Below, one piece after another: positions 36,121-47,460 of a DNA stretch of 64,000 nt. The DNA is from Kryptolebias marmoratus. Lineage: Eukaryota > Chordata > Actinopteri > Cyprinodontiformes > Rivulidae. Numbering within the stretch: position 1 is the first letter of the stretch; each line of letters starts with the position of its first letter. Under the pieces are notes generated by a model. The model did no database searches. It was given only the letters and a program-made list of their open reading frames with translations, and was not told the origin of the DNA. The DNA lies in contig NC_051452.1 in assembly GCF_001649575.2 (NCBI RefSeq), forward strand, positions 1,412,026-1,476,025, given 5' to 3'. A program made the position numbers and the translations under genes.

Positions 36121-36219
36121 ATATTAAAAGTTATGTTTTTTTATTGATTTTTCGTAAAAAAAAATTGCAACTTTTAGGAATACGCGCCGCGAATGATCAC
36201 AAAAATCCTGGAGGGACTG
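36121..36219 (+). mobile_element. BED-hAT family copy K, 3' end only
   Basis: About 100 bp: ATATTAAAAGTTATGTTTTT, TTGCAACTTTTAGGAA, and the terminus ATCCTGGAGGGACTG. Its GCATTTTAGCCGCAACAATC segment is deleted. Confidence 0.8.
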
Positions 36220-38685
36220 ATTATTGTGCTTCAAAGAGCGAGCCAACGTGGCTACATTAGCTTAGTAGCATTCCTGGTGAACGCCTTGCTCCAAGGTCAT
36301 TTCAAGTCTTAGATTCAACGTTTATAAAACAGCTTCAGCTCAAAGTAATGATTTATTTTACCAAGTCAGGCTGTATTATCATTGCCTTGGCTTTCAAAGC
36401 ACTTGTAGACATATTCAAGACCAAGTTGAGGTTTTGCTCTTTGTAGTATATAGAAAAAACGCACAACCCCGAGGACTAAGACGTTTCTCCTCCGTTATCC
36501 GGGAACCGAGTCGGCAGCCGAAGTCACACGGGTCAAAGTCGAAGTTTATCCATTAACCCGTCAAGGAGGACATCAAATTTGTCTCCTTCTCCCCGTCTGG
36601 TCGCGTTTTCGAGCGTCCCGTCGACTTTGCATTCGTCGACATTTAAACTCCCGTACACACGCTTAACGATTCGAGCGCGCACTGCGCCGCTAACTGTGAT
36701 TGTTAGGACTCTAATAACAGACGGTTCCTGCATCAGGAATCTGCCGCCATTCGGAGCACAGCAAGTTTCCCAGAACAGCGCATGGTGAAATATCTGGCCA
36801 GTTATTGATTGGCTGATTTGCAGCAAGCTACTTATCTGATTCATTTCAGTGTACTAATTGGCCCACGACCCTCTAATTAACACCTGAAAGTCCGTATCTA
36901 CAATTACAACGCGTGACTGGAAGAAATGCTTGAGGCCTGGTTAAAGGGTATCTTTTTACTATCGTCTCACTGATGCACAGCAGGACGTGTCACACTTGTG
37001 CAGATGTGCACAGCTGTGGTTTCACACAGAGACTGAAGTCGGCGAAGGGAAATGGAGGGGGTCCAGCTAAAGAGAGGTCCGTAAATTTCCGAAATCCAAC
37101 TGTTTTCCGCCAATTATTGACGACTAGGATTCCAGGGGCTGCCGATTAACGGATCTCCCCTTTTTTCGGCTCCAGCTCCTGTGGCACTTCGGGGCGAAAC
37201 TTTAAAGCGTTCCCAAACCCAACAAGAGATCTAATCTCTCCAGTGAATCACGGAGGGAGCGCTTGACGAATTTCTTATTCCGGTTTGCGTTTTCCATTTC
37301 CACTCGGACATAGATCTGTTTTTATCTGGGCACTGTTGACAGGAAGACAAAAAACTTGTTTTGTGTACCTGTTTGGGAACTTTTCTGGTTATAATCACAT
37401 ACCTTTTGAAGACGGGAACCTATAGGAACCGAAGCTTGGTTCTAGTGCAATGGAATACCCAATTTACCCAATTTAAGACATTATTGGACGGGTTGAGGTT
37501 AGCATCTTTGTGTTAAATTGCTTCCACTTAATAAACAGAGACATGGTTCTTCTGCAGGTCAAGAAAGGAGACCTTTATGGTGGGAGACATATTTCTTTGA
37601 TTCCATGTTGATTTTGTAGGTTTTCCCCACTTACAAGCCGACATTTTTTTTGGTAGTTTTTTAGCATATCAGCTAAAAAACAAAGAAGAATAGAAAGAAA
37701 GTACTTGGTGGAGAGACCTGTGTTGGTCACCACGTCTCAGGAGGGATTTTGGCCCACTCCTCTTTACAGGAACTTTAAATCCTTTCGGTTTCCAGGCTGC
37801 TGCTTGGCAACTCGAAGCTTCATCTCCCACCACCGTTTGTTTTCCAAGCATATACCGCTTCGGCGTTCTGCTCCCTCCCTGGGTCCTGACATCATTTGAG
37901 CAGATGGTATTGGTTGTCCCAAAAACCCGGGATGAAGCTCAGAGGAGATCCTGAACTCTGGAGCAACCTGCCCTCGGACATCAGACGGGCATCTTCACTT
38001 CCTGTAGCGCAGAAAACTGAGTTGACGCTCGCCACTGGGTGTCGGTCGGGACACGGAGAAAACTGAGGCTGGTCGTCCGTTCTTCAGCAGACTTTATCTT
38101 CGTTTGTGTGTGTGTGGTCCTAAACACAAGAGAACACGACGATGTAAGACATTATCATGGCAAAAGTATCTTACTTCCATTAATCCACCAACAAACATGA
38201 AATCAACTAAACTACAGTACTCAAATGAACTAGATCTAAAATATACAGATCTACCAGCCACCAGTGATTTATCAGTTCTAGTCGATTAACAGAGAACAAA
38301 TCCTTGACTTGGACCCATTAAATATGAGCCTTGGGCTTAAATATGAACATTCCCACCGATAACGAAAGTTATCCCTAACAACAATCGGAGAAGCTAGCTC
38401 AAAAGCTGGCTAACCGTTAGCATAGTAGTCATCGTTAAACATTCCCCGTTACATTTGTCGTATCCAAAGAAACGGCGCCGGAAATACAGTTTGCAAAACT
38501 CCACGCTACTTTGCTACGCTCCTTTTTTACCTCTTTCTTTCTTTCGCCAGTAGGTGTCGCCTCTAAACCACATATCAGACGAAAGAACTCCACTTAAAAC
38601 CTGAACGAACCTGCTGACGAACATGGAGACGCATGCCACTTCCTGTGTTTTCACCGGCTTTTAATACAGTTTGAATTAAGTTTTT
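36220..38685. other. Non-coding stretch, nothing recognised
   Basis: About 2.5 kb without a recognisable exon, RNA or transposon. Confidence 0.45.
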
Positions 38686-38689
38686 ATGG

Positions 38690-38768
38690 TACTTTTGCGT
38701 AAATTGTGAAGCACTTTGGTCAACTCCTGTTGTTTTAAATGTGCTATATAAATAAAATTGACCATTGA
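38690..38768 (+). repeat. Short retroposon-type 3' tail fragment
   Basis: GTGAAGCACTTTGGTCAACT followed by GTGCTATATAAATAAAATTG is the usual last part of an abundant fish retroposon. Only this tail is present. Confidence 0.55.
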
Positions 38769-38799
38769 CGATATTTTTTTTTTTAGACGTTTGAGATCT

Positions 38800-39260
38800 G
38801 GAGATTGGCTAATCCAGTCCGTGACGTTAACATGCTGCTTCTTTAGCCACTCCTTTCGTTGCCTTGGGGGGTATGTTTTGGACCATTCTCGTGCTGAGGG
38901 AAGGGTTTGTGGACCCATTCCCAAATCATAACATTTCCACCTCCGTTCTTCACTGCGGGGACGGTGTTTTGTTGGGACGAGTTGATGTCGAAGAGCTTAA
39001 ATTTGGTCTTGTTTGCCCCACACCCCTTCCCAGGCTTTCTCTGCATCATTTCGATGTTTCGTGGCAAACTTAAAACGGCCTTTGAGCAGAGGGGCATTCT
39101 GGGTAATGCAGGATTTCAACCATTTCCAGCATCGTGCGCTACCAACGATGCTCTTGGTGCTCATTTCTTCAGTCTGGATGAAGAACCAGCTTTACTTATT
39201 TTATGTTTCACAACAAAAAATAAATCGGTATCATTTCTGGGTGGCCTTTGATTTAAGAAT
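38800..39260 (-). pseudogene. Tc1/mariner transposase relic
   Basis: The minus strand, read in pieces across several frames, shows the middle and end of a Tc1 transposase. In order these are NKTKFKLFDINSSQQNTVPA (the DET-KFELFG zone, first catalytic Asp lost), KNGGGNVMIWEWV (GGGNIMLWGCF zone), ENGPKHT (HDNDPKHT zone, second Asp lost), KEWLKKQHVNV and SQSPDLK. It has frameshifts and lacks the N-terminal helix-turn-helix domain and terminal repeats. Tc1 transposases cut and paste their element at TA sites. This copy cannot be active. It belongs to a different Tc1 subfamily from the relic at 60.3 kb. Confidence 0.85.
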
Positions 39261-40884
39261 GAAGTAACAACCTCTTCAAGTGCTGCCGCATTCTTTGTTT
39301 TTTATGAAAGGGAGCCGTGTTCCCTCGAGTGGAATCTCAGCACTTCGATTGGCACGAGAACTATTATATTTAGTGTCCTTGATTAACTATGAGACCACAC
39401 AAAGCTATATATATATCTTAAGGTTAGATAATTCAGACAGAAATAATGCAACAAATCACTATATTAGGGTCTTGCGTACACTTCCAACCACATTTAGTCG
39501 TAGATTCGACACATTTTGAGGTATTTCTTGTTTGTTTTCCCCACTGGTTTGGATTGGACTACAGGCTACAGCTAATCATATTGCTTTTGTTCAGTTTTGT
39601 TTTTCACCCCAATCAAAAGCCAGAAATAGGAGGAAGTGACTTTAAAATTGCGAATGCTCTGACCAAGGAGGTTTAGGCTTGAAACTTTGTGTTTTGCACC
39701 AATTATAAAACCAAATATCTTATGTTATTAAGCTAAATTACTCTATAAATTAAATGCAAAGGATTCTTTGAAGGAATCCATATTCTCCACATGCCAAAGT
39801 TTTGACGAAGAACAAATTTCGACCCGTTTTTGGTGGTTTTGTGCGACCTATTAGCGCTTTGAGTATGTCTTAAAGACTCTCAGCAACTACAGCATCACAT
39901 TTTACGACTTTTCATGTTTTCTAAGCTCGGGTGGCTTAAATTGGATCGACTCCAAAGGTTTGTCAGCTGTTCATGTACGTCGACGATTACTTTCCGAGTT
40001 TCATCACAACTCGTGGAGTCGTTCACGACTTATTTAGCTAACGCGCGTGAAGCATTTTCATCTCAATTTTGGCGAAAAAAAGTTGGTGAAAGTGGTTGCA
40101 AGTCGAGTTTTAGGCAGATTCCCCTTAAACACTTTATAAATTCAAGGTCTGGGGGGGGTGAGTGTGTCTGAAGCCCCTGCGGCTCTGCAGATTTACAATG
40201 CGCACAAGAATAACAAGCCCCTGTGATTGCTCGTTTGAGCTGGCAGGAGCAAGAGACGGGGACGGGGGNNNNNNNNNNNNNNNNNNNNNNNGATTATCCA
40301 AGAGGAAGAGAGCTCTGGGGTATTGAGGAGAAAGAGGCGAGCGAAACACGTTTCCTCTGCAAAACCAATTAGCAAATGACTCCCCGCACCCTGCCTCTTG
40401 GAAGCTGAATAGAGAAAACCGAAAGAAACGGGGGGGTGGGGAACGGTAACAGCAGCACTGCGTGTCTGTTTGTGTAAGTAGGCGGTGATAGACGGATTTG
40501 AAATATACTGTACATGCTGGGTGGTTACTGCAGGATTGTCTGCACCTCATCTCTCCCCCCCCCACCCAGCTCTCCTGCTCATAAATCATCCTTAAGGCAC
40601 TCAACCCCAACCGTGGCATTTCAAAAAAAAGCTGCTGCTTTGACAGCTGCACATGTTCCTGACTGTTACTTGATTCTGACATAAAATAGTGGGACACCTT
40701 CGCTAGCTGTACGCAGAATAACTTAATGTCGGTCAAATCTGAGCAACCTTCTGACAGAATATATCTTGTTAGCAAAAAATATCACGAACCAGTAGACGGA
40801 TTTTAATCAAACACTTCATTTTATCATCGGATGCACAACTACAACCTCAAGTTTGCCGCCACAGCTAATAGCTCAGTCAATGTT
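39261..40884. other. Non-coding stretch with a repeat fragment and a small gap
   Basis: A diverged piece of the 'GGCCATCTTGAATTG' repeat lies at about 39930-40030 (TTGGATCGACTCCAAAGG). A 23-N gap at 40269-40291 interrupts GGGGACGGGGG sequence. The long minus frame at 40134-40775 crosses that gap and has no domain. Confidence 0.45.
40269..40291. other. Assembly gap, 23 N
   Basis: Run of N bordered on the left by G-rich sequence. Confidence 0.95.
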
Positions 40885-40894
40885 ACTGATATTA

Positions 40895-41901
40895 CAGACC
40901 CTCCGGGATTTCGCGATGTTGCGATCGCAACTATTAACGCAAAATCAAGCGAACCCCGCAAAATCGCGACTTTTTGCAATTTTGCCCAAAACGCTGCAAC
41001 TTTCCCGCAACTTTAACCCAATGTTTATTGTTTCTAAAGCGATTCGCCACCGTTTCTGCGGTCTAGTCTCTTCTTTGTGGGTTTGTGTGGCGTGGAATAC
41101 AAAATAACCCCAAATAACTCAGGAAGAAGACACGTGACGTCACTTCCTGTTAACATCAGAATGCCGGGAGCGTGCAGGAGCAGCGACCGAAGCCAAAGAC
41201 CGAAGCCAAAATGTGCGCTAATGCTTCACATTTGCCCACAAAGATTTCAGCAAAACACCGCAGTGACGTTAGTTTGAAGTCGGATGTTGGATATTCGCGC
41301 TCCGCGGAGTTAGCGGCGTTTAGCTCGCGGCTGAGCTGAAACAGGAACGCTAATGTCGGCCAGCCATCCCCTAAGTCAACCGCCGCGCGTGAGAGAAGGG
41401 GCCGGCAGAAAACGGCTGGCCGACATTAGCGTTCCTGTTTCGGGTCAGCTGTGAGCTAGACGCCGCTAACTCCGCGGAGCGCGAATATCCAACATCCAAC
41501 TTCAAGCTAACTTCACTGCAGTCGCAAACCAGTTTCCTCCCCAGCTGCAGCTGTTTTGCACGTCCTGCAGTGTAATCATGGAACATAAACGCATCGACAA
41601 ACACTTTGTGTCTGCAAAACATGTGAGGAGAGCTGCAGACCAGGGACAATCCAGAAATGCTCATGAATGTCAGTTTAGAAGCTATCAAAGTTCTCAAATA
41701 AAGCACCTTTTGAGAATGTCAATGTTTGCTGGGAATTATCTTACAAAACTAGGAAGGATCTTTGGTTTAGATATTAAAAGTTATGGTTTTTGATTAATTT
41801 TAGTTTAAAAAAAATCGCATCTTTTAGGAAAATGCCCCGCGAAATCAGGCATTTTAGCCGCAACAATCCCAAAAAATGCCCGCGAAATCCTGGAGGGATT
41901 G
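40895..41901 (+). mobile_element. BED-hAT family copy H, carrying a nested foldback
   Basis: Termini are CAGACCCTCCGGGATTTCGC and CCTGGAGGGATTG, with ATATT repeated outside (40889-40893 and 41902-41906). It has the zinc-finger segment, but the frame is split after AAAGATTTCAGC by the foldback at 41255-41523. A short direct duplication of GACCGAAGCCAAA lies near 41186-41209. The C-x2-C/H-x5-H codons themselves (about 41555-41620) are intact. Confidence 0.92.
41255..41523. mobile_element. Nested 269-bp foldback (long-TIR) element
   Basis: A left arm of about 105 bp (41260-41366) is the near-perfect inverse of the right arm (41416-41521), with matched landmarks GATATTCGCGCTCCGCGGAG and GCTAATGTCGGCCAGCC. 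The centre is about 50 bp and GC-rich. GCAAA is present at both junctions (41250-41254 and 41524-41528), whereas copy C has it once (CAGCAAACCAG), so this looks like an insertion with a 5-bp target duplication. It has no coding capacity. Confidence 0.85.
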
Positions 41902-41906
41902 ATATT

Positions 41907-43269
41907 AGGCTAAAATATGGTGAGGTAGTAGCTGAGAGTCCCTCTTTAGCACATGTTGGGTTGACTTGAAACACCATAAAAATTGTGAAATGGGAGCTGT
42001 TTTTATTTTTTTTTTTAAACTTCCACAACCCACTTTGTTCAAGGCCCCACTTGAACTAACTATTAGCTCAACAATCTGCTCCAAACTAAACTCTTTATTC
42101 TCCATCCTGAAGTCGTTCGGCGCCATATCTGACCGTCCCACAGGTTCCCCTTTTCAAACGATCCGAACTTTCACTTTAAGGCGGCAGTTTGGAAGATGAG
42201 CATTCAGCTTTCTACTCTCAGACAATCTAATGTAGGAACTTTACAAAAAAAAGTGTGTTAATTAGAATCAATATAGATGTACTTCTTGGCTTAGAGCACA
42301 GGAATCTTGACATCGTTGGACGTTTCTGAGAAAGTCGAGGCAAGAAAAGTTAATCCACTTTAGAGATTGTTTCCATGCTTAAACCAGAGAAATATTGTAA
42401 GATAGCACATGTAGGGACGTGAAGCCTTAATTAAAGCGTCAAACCTGTTTTTCCCCCTCAATCAAAAAGCTCCAATTGGCCCCCCTGAAGCGAAAACTAC
42501 TCTGAATCAGACGACTGACGGGCACGGAGGAAGATCAAAAATGGACGGGGAAGTGGCGGCAGTCGCGGCTCACTTCCCCGTCATATGCCGACATACGGCG
42601 CTGGACTCCGCCGTCTCCCGGCTTCTTGATAATTTACGCCAACAGGTACTGCCATCCAAGAAACCGGATTGGTGGAAGATGCGTTCCCGGCGTCGCTGAT
42701 GATTCCCAGAGCTGGGCCGCCTATGCGTTATTGATTGCTGTGCCAACTGTTGCGGCGGCGAGGGAGCTAGTTAGTGAGCGAGGCTGCTCGCTCCTCTTCC
42801 TACTGCCATGAAGGAAGCCCTATTTAGGCGGTATAAGGGTTGTACAAAGGAAACCCTTAAATTGGTCTCCACAGCAACCTTTTGCTCAAAGAACCTCTAA
42901 CCTCAATGAAACTTTGAAGAGCCTTTCAAAACAACAACAAAAATAAAAAAAATCACTGATGTAGAACAGAACCCTACAGATATTTCTCAAAATGTAATGA
43001 AATTGTTACCCCCGACAAAGGTCGGATAAATGAACCTCTTACAGCAGTAGTTCAGATCTTTTAGAGGTGGGATTTTATGAAGACTGATATCTTACCTGTT
43101 TGAAGCTTTTTCGAGTGGCCTTAGTTTTGAAAAATAGTCTAATTCGGACTGGACGGAGTGGATAGGAGTGGATTGCTTCTTACTTTCTTCAGAAACTCCA
43201 CACTGTCGTACTGTAGGCATGTTTCTTTTGAGAAATCACCCGGGTAGTTTAAAGGGCTGAAAGACAACC
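41907..43269. other. Non-coding stretch with one hairpin
   Basis: GACGGGGAAGTG (42544-42555) and CACTTCCCCGTC (42571-42582) form a perfect 12-bp stem with a 15-base loop in a CpG-rich patch. Nothing else is recognised. Confidence 0.45.
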
Positions 43270-43850
43270 TACTGTGGTGGTGTAGATTCTCAGTCATCCA
43301 GGCCACGGTAAAATTCAAAAAAGGTTAAAAAACAAAAACAACTGGACTTCTATTCTGTAGTTGAAGACGTTTCGCTTCTCATCCGAGGAGCTTTCTCAAT
43401 TCAGAAATAGATGAGCTTTTAAACCTGAGATGTGATGTAAGCTGGACTACATGCAGATTGTTCTCACTCTCCTAACAATAGAGGGTCATTAGGGTCCTTG
43501 TTTGTCTGACTCACTGATGGGCCACTCTGGTTGATTGGAGTGAAACTGACTGGGGATCAGGCCTAAAGCTGGAATCTGAGACCTCTTCCTCTGTTTAATG
43601 TTGGTTTCTTACTTTACCCCCCTCTCGAACCATCTATCTTCTCGGTCCAACGTAGTGTCCCTTGTCCTTGAGGTGTACATGGACAGCTGAGTCCTGTCCA
43701 GAAGAGGTGGCTCTCCTGTGTTGAGCCATGCGTCTGTGGAGAGGTTGTAAACCTACTGTGGAGCAGTTATCGTCATAGTCATCGTTAAGGACGATAGAGG
43801 ACATTGTGGTTGTAGCCATGGTTTGTGGGTCTTTGGTCATTCTTTAAAGC
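43270..43850 (-). pseudogene. Penelope-like element fragment with GIY-YIG-type C-terminus
   Basis: The minus-strand frame at 43634-43840 contains LQPLHRRMAQHRRATSSGQD and SAVHVHLKDKGHY. These match, as I remember it, the C-terminal endonuclease region of fish Penelope-like retroelements. A neighbouring frame continues with LDREDRWFERGVK, also typical, so a frameshift or small deletion separates them. Downstream on the minus strand the GAGAAGCGAAACGTCTTCAA motif and the TGACTGAGAATCTACACC motif are part of the usual 3' region. The reverse-transcriptase domain is absent, so it is a dead 5'-truncated copy. Confidence 0.75.
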
Positions 43851-43882
43851 GGGCTTCAAAAGAGTTCTACCAACATTTATTC

Positions 43883-44370
43883 CAGGGGGGTCAAACCCAG
43901 TGACGCAAGGGGTCCAAAATTAAAAATTTGGTCCTAGCCAAGGGCTGATCACGATCAATATTTATTAAAAATTACATAAATGAATTGGTTTTAGATGTAT
44001 TATGTCAAATCATTCATATAGAAATATCAATGACCTTTTCCCAGTTACAGATTATACAGAATTTAGAGCAAACAGACTTTAATGAACACAGACAAACAGA
44101 TCAAACTTCAAAAAGCTCATCATTAGCTGTCATTTCTTACGCCTCACTCAGCTTTTAAATGAAGTTTTTAACATTAAAACAGACAAAAACCTGATCATAC
44201 AGAAATTAAAACTATATATTGTTGGCTTCTAAGTCACTGTCAAGAGAAAACTTCAGTTTTTTTTAAGCAAAATAAGAATCAGAGACTCGATCTGAACCAG
44301 ACTGGAGGGCCGGATGAAATGTTACAGAGGGCCCGGATCTGGCCCGCGGGCCTTGAGTTTGACACGTGTG
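43883..44370 (-). mobile_element. hAT MITE ('GTGTCAAAG' family), full length
   Basis: Left end CAGGGGGGTCAAAC, right end GTTTGACACGTGTG, same body as 17.71-18.21 kb but inverted. The flanks ATTTATTC (43875-43882) and ATTTAGAG (44371-44378) share their first five bases, a decayed 8-bp target duplication. Confidence 0.88.
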
Positions 44371-44378
44371 ATTTAGAG

Positions 44379-45047
44379 GAAGGAGTAGTAAGAGCTCAGA
44401 CTCAAACAGATCAGTCTACAGTTTAAAAGTGTGTACTAGAAGAGCGTTTAACTGGCTCTGACCAATCACGTCCACTTACATCACTTGAGTGTCCTTTATC
44501 GAGCTCCTACTCTGACGCAGGCGCTATAATAGACCCAATAAATGTAGTTATAAGGACTACGAATGCCCAAAGTACCACCAGCAAATGGTTCTAAGAACTG
44601 TGAAGTGGTCCCCTGCAGTGCTTTAGTGCGTAGAGATGGTTAGCTACTTCCTGAAACGCAGACAGAACGGGACACCTGGTAGCGATAAGTCAACACAACT
44701 CAAGCCTAATGGCCACAGCCATTAAAAAGTCGTAGCAACTTTACATTCCTACCTTTTAAGTCAACCACTGGAGACAAAGTCATTGAAAGTTATTCAAAGA
44801 GACCGACTTTGTCAATTAGCTGACGTCGATGTCCTCGTCTCACCGAGATTTTAAAAAGGAGCCACCTGAGAAACAACAAAGACCACAAGGAGAAAAAAAC
44901 ACGGACAGTTGTTTTTGTGTTTGGACAGGAATCCCAAGAGGACAAGTTCCTTTCGACTTTGTTTCTTCTTCTTGTCTTTTCCGAATGGACAGTTGACACA
45001 TTGCACATCGTCGCCAATCATGGGTGGAGTGAAAACAAGTGTGGTTT
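44379..45047. other. Non-coding stretch, nothing recognised
   Basis: No exon, RNA or repeat recognised. Confidence 0.45.
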
Positions 45048-45055
45048 TCCTACAC

Positions 45056-45635
45056 CAGTGGTGTCCAATCCTGGTCCTGGAGGGCCACTATCTACGAAAA
45101 CTTGCCGCCGTTTGTGGAAACAACGAAAAGCGCTTCGGACAATGTTGGCCCTGAGACTTCAGGAAGAGAGGCGCAGTGGAAGAAACGCTCTGGATGCCGC
45201 CATTGTTGCATGGCGGAGTAGGACGGCTGTTATCCGCCGGAGATTTTAGGCTTTACAGCGCCTTCAGCTGGGGGACAGACAGCTAAACGTTGCAGGGTAA
45301 GCTAACGCTGTTGTTTATATTCCTGCCGTTCGCGCTTTATGCTCGCATCTGGCCACACCCACGACCAATGAGTGAACAGGAGCTAAGCTGGCGCCGCCCA
45401 CCTGGCTGGCCCTGCTCCGAAGCAGGGACCAAAGAAGCAGGGACCGGCCTCGCAAAGCAAGCCGAGCAGAGTGGAGCCGGGACTTTTAGAACCTGTGGAA
45501 AAGAGGCATTAGTTGTTTCCGAGCTCTGCAGAAGCCTGTTAACCACTCATTTATTCAAATCAGGCGTTTCAAAGCAGGGAAACGCCTAAAACATCCAGGA
45601 TAGTGGCCCTCCAGGACCAGGATCGGACACCACTG
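45056..45635 (+). mobile_element. hAT-like MITE ('CCTGGTCCTGGAGGGCC' family) hosting a nested element
   Basis: Left end CAGTGGTGTCCAATCCTGG and right end CGGACACCACTG are inverted repeats. The flanks TCCTACAC (45048-45055) and GCCTACAC (45636-45643) agree at 7 of 8 bases. Only about 45056-45095 and 45509-45635 belong to the MITE; the middle is a Harbinger-like insertion. Confidence 0.9.
45095..45508 (-). mobile_element. Nested Harbinger-like fragment
   Basis: Ends on the right with GTGGAAAAGAGGCA followed by TTA, the inverse of the TGCCCCTTTTCCAC terminus. The interior (CTGGCGCCGCCCACCTGGCT, CTGTTGTTTATATTCCTGCC) matches 55635-56010 in reverse. The other terminus is missing. On the plus strand an Arg-rich frame around 45145-45247 ends near GCAGGGTAAGC, a plausible splice donor (45292-45302). 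Confidence 0.8.
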
Positions 45636-45643
45636 GCCTACAC

Positions 45644-46616
45644 ATCACGAACAACTATGTTCCTGCCGTAATGCGGTAGAAACACCTAAAACGTAGGAAA
45701 GTCGATTAAATTTGGCCATGCTTGGACACACTAAGTGGATTGTTAAACAATTTTTTTATGTTTTTTTTTTTCCTTCAACTGTCTGAGGAGGAAAAAAAAT
45801 GTTAAAAGAACTCAAATGACATTAAAATGCCACAAGAAAGACATCAGGAAGAAGAAGTCGCTGCTGCAGGCCGATGATGGGAGATGAGTCACGCGAAGCG
45901 CTCCTCACATCATTATGAGCACCGAGTTACAGATCTGCCAAATGTTATATGCAGCGGGGTTCATTTAAGCTGGCTAATACGCACTTTCTTATTTCCAAAA
46001 GAGCCGCCGTTTCTGGTCTTTAAGCCGCCCGCCCACCGCTTCGTCAGCCAACTTCCATGTTTTGGTTTCTCGCCCGGGCGAACTGCACGAATAGTAATGA
46101 GTCCAAATCAACACACTCACATGGATCCGCTCCTTGTCTTTTATATCCAAGTGTCAAAAAAAAAAAGAGAAACTGGTTTGGAGAGTCCAATTTACCACAT
46201 TCAGAAGTCTTCACAGCGATGCAAATTCTTTTTTTTTTTTCAGTGAAATCCTAGTAGCTACGTTTGCTAACGAGGCTGAGGAGCGAGTAGCCGAAATGTG
46301 AAACTAAAAACGAAAAGGGGTTGATTCATCCGTAGTTTGAATTTTAAAGCAGGAAAGCCTCACATGCCAGTTTAGCGTGCGAGACATGACGCGTTTCAGA
46401 GCCGATTAAACCGCCGGAACCCGCCGGAGAGATGTGGCTCATTTCGGCTCATTTAAATATATGCCCACGCACGCTTAGCGACCGAACAAAACAAACAGTT
46501 AAGCAACCCCCAGACAGAGGGGTGAGGATAACCACTGATTGTTGGTTATCCTGAGCCTAAATGGACGATGGAGTTGGACGTACGGTCACAGTCCCGGTCC
46601 CGTGTCGGTAGGGTAT
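45644..46616. other. Non-coding stretch with a small hairpin
   Basis: AGGATAACCA and TGGTTATCCT pair at about 46525-46552. No gene recognised. Confidence 0.4.
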
Positions 46617-46712
46617 AGAGCTTTGGAACGTGACGTCACTCTTGCAGACGGAGGGATATCAGCGCCATCTTGTGAGGCTATAAACATAACAACATAAGCG
46701 GCAAAACGCTGT

Positions 46713-46860
46713 GTTATTGGGCGCAATGTCCGGTCACACGACCACAAAGGTAAAAAGATGGAAAAAGGACTTTCGTTTCACTGTTTTCCTGCCTAGAAAC
46801 AAGGCGAGGGGGGCTAACGTATCGGAGATAACGCAAAGGAGACGAATGGCCATTTAAGTT
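46713..46860 (+). pseudogene. Broken THAP zinc-finger (ISL2EU-type transposase N-terminus)
   Basis: In one frame the plus strand reads CVIGRNVRSHDHKGKKMEKG then LSFHCFPA, then a stop. After a frameshift another frame continues with VSEITQRRRMA. The order C-x2-4-C ... FHxFP ... basic tail is that of THAP fingers, which bind transposon termini. The second zinc-binding Cys is replaced by Arg, there is a premature stop, and no ATG lies in frame directly upstream. No DDE catalytic domain follows. The remnant therefore cannot encode a working transposase. Confidence 0.65.
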
Positions 46861-47053
46861 CATATTGTACATATTTCGTACGTTATTTGCACTTTTTCTA
46901 ACTGAGTTTTCTTTCATTGTAGATGTGTAAATGACAAATTGATTCCAAGCCTTTCTGTCTCGTTATTAAACGAGCTCAAAGGAAGTAAAAATGAGGTGGA
47001 GCTTGCAGCTCCGCAAATCAGTTAGTACTTTAATAATAACGCGTTCACACTTT

Positions 47054-47460
47054 TTAGTACTCGTACCAAACAACATTCTGATTGATCGTAAAATAATGTA
47101 CATTAGGAATGTATATAAAATTAAGAAGCTCAGAACTTACCTTTGTTCGAACCACAACGTATTCGCAATCCGGGGGGGTAAAAATGTCCAAATCATGAAC
47201 CCAGCCATTCGTAAACTGGACATGTGCCTCCATTGACTTATAAGTTTTGAACTGATTTGCGGTGTAAGCACCGACACCACAGACCAGGTATGCAAATATG
47301 TCTGGGAATGTCAAATGGGGTAAACGATCAGGGTTTCTGCTCCAACTTTGTAGCTCAAACGGGTCGATATGTCCAATTTTAGCTACTTTGTCCACGTAGC
47401 GTTTTTTTGGCTTCTGGGAGAAGTTTTTTGCGATGTAGCCCACATTTTTTTCGAACTGCT
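47054..47460 (-). pseudogene. YqaJ/SWIM-type protein first exon (ISL2EU partner ORF)
   Basis: The minus strand reads KRYVDKVAKIGHIDPFELQS, then LPHLTFPDIFAYLV, AYTANQFKTYKSMEAHVQF and NGWVHDLDI. That is the N-terminal domain that precedes the SWIM zinc finger and YqaJ nuclease in a family repeated in fish genomes. After VVVRTK comes GTAAGT, a consensus splice donor (about 47133-47138 on plus numbering). The following exons with the SWIM cysteines and nuclease are absent. The open frame extends upstream to a stop near 47470 but has no ATG, so the true start is unclear. It is uninterrupted over about 110 codons, better preserved than the THAP partner. Confidence 0.65.

Noticed and set aside
35850..36260. 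136-codon frame considered as a host exon
   Set aside because: No recognisable domain, and its last third lies in a BED-hAT fragment.
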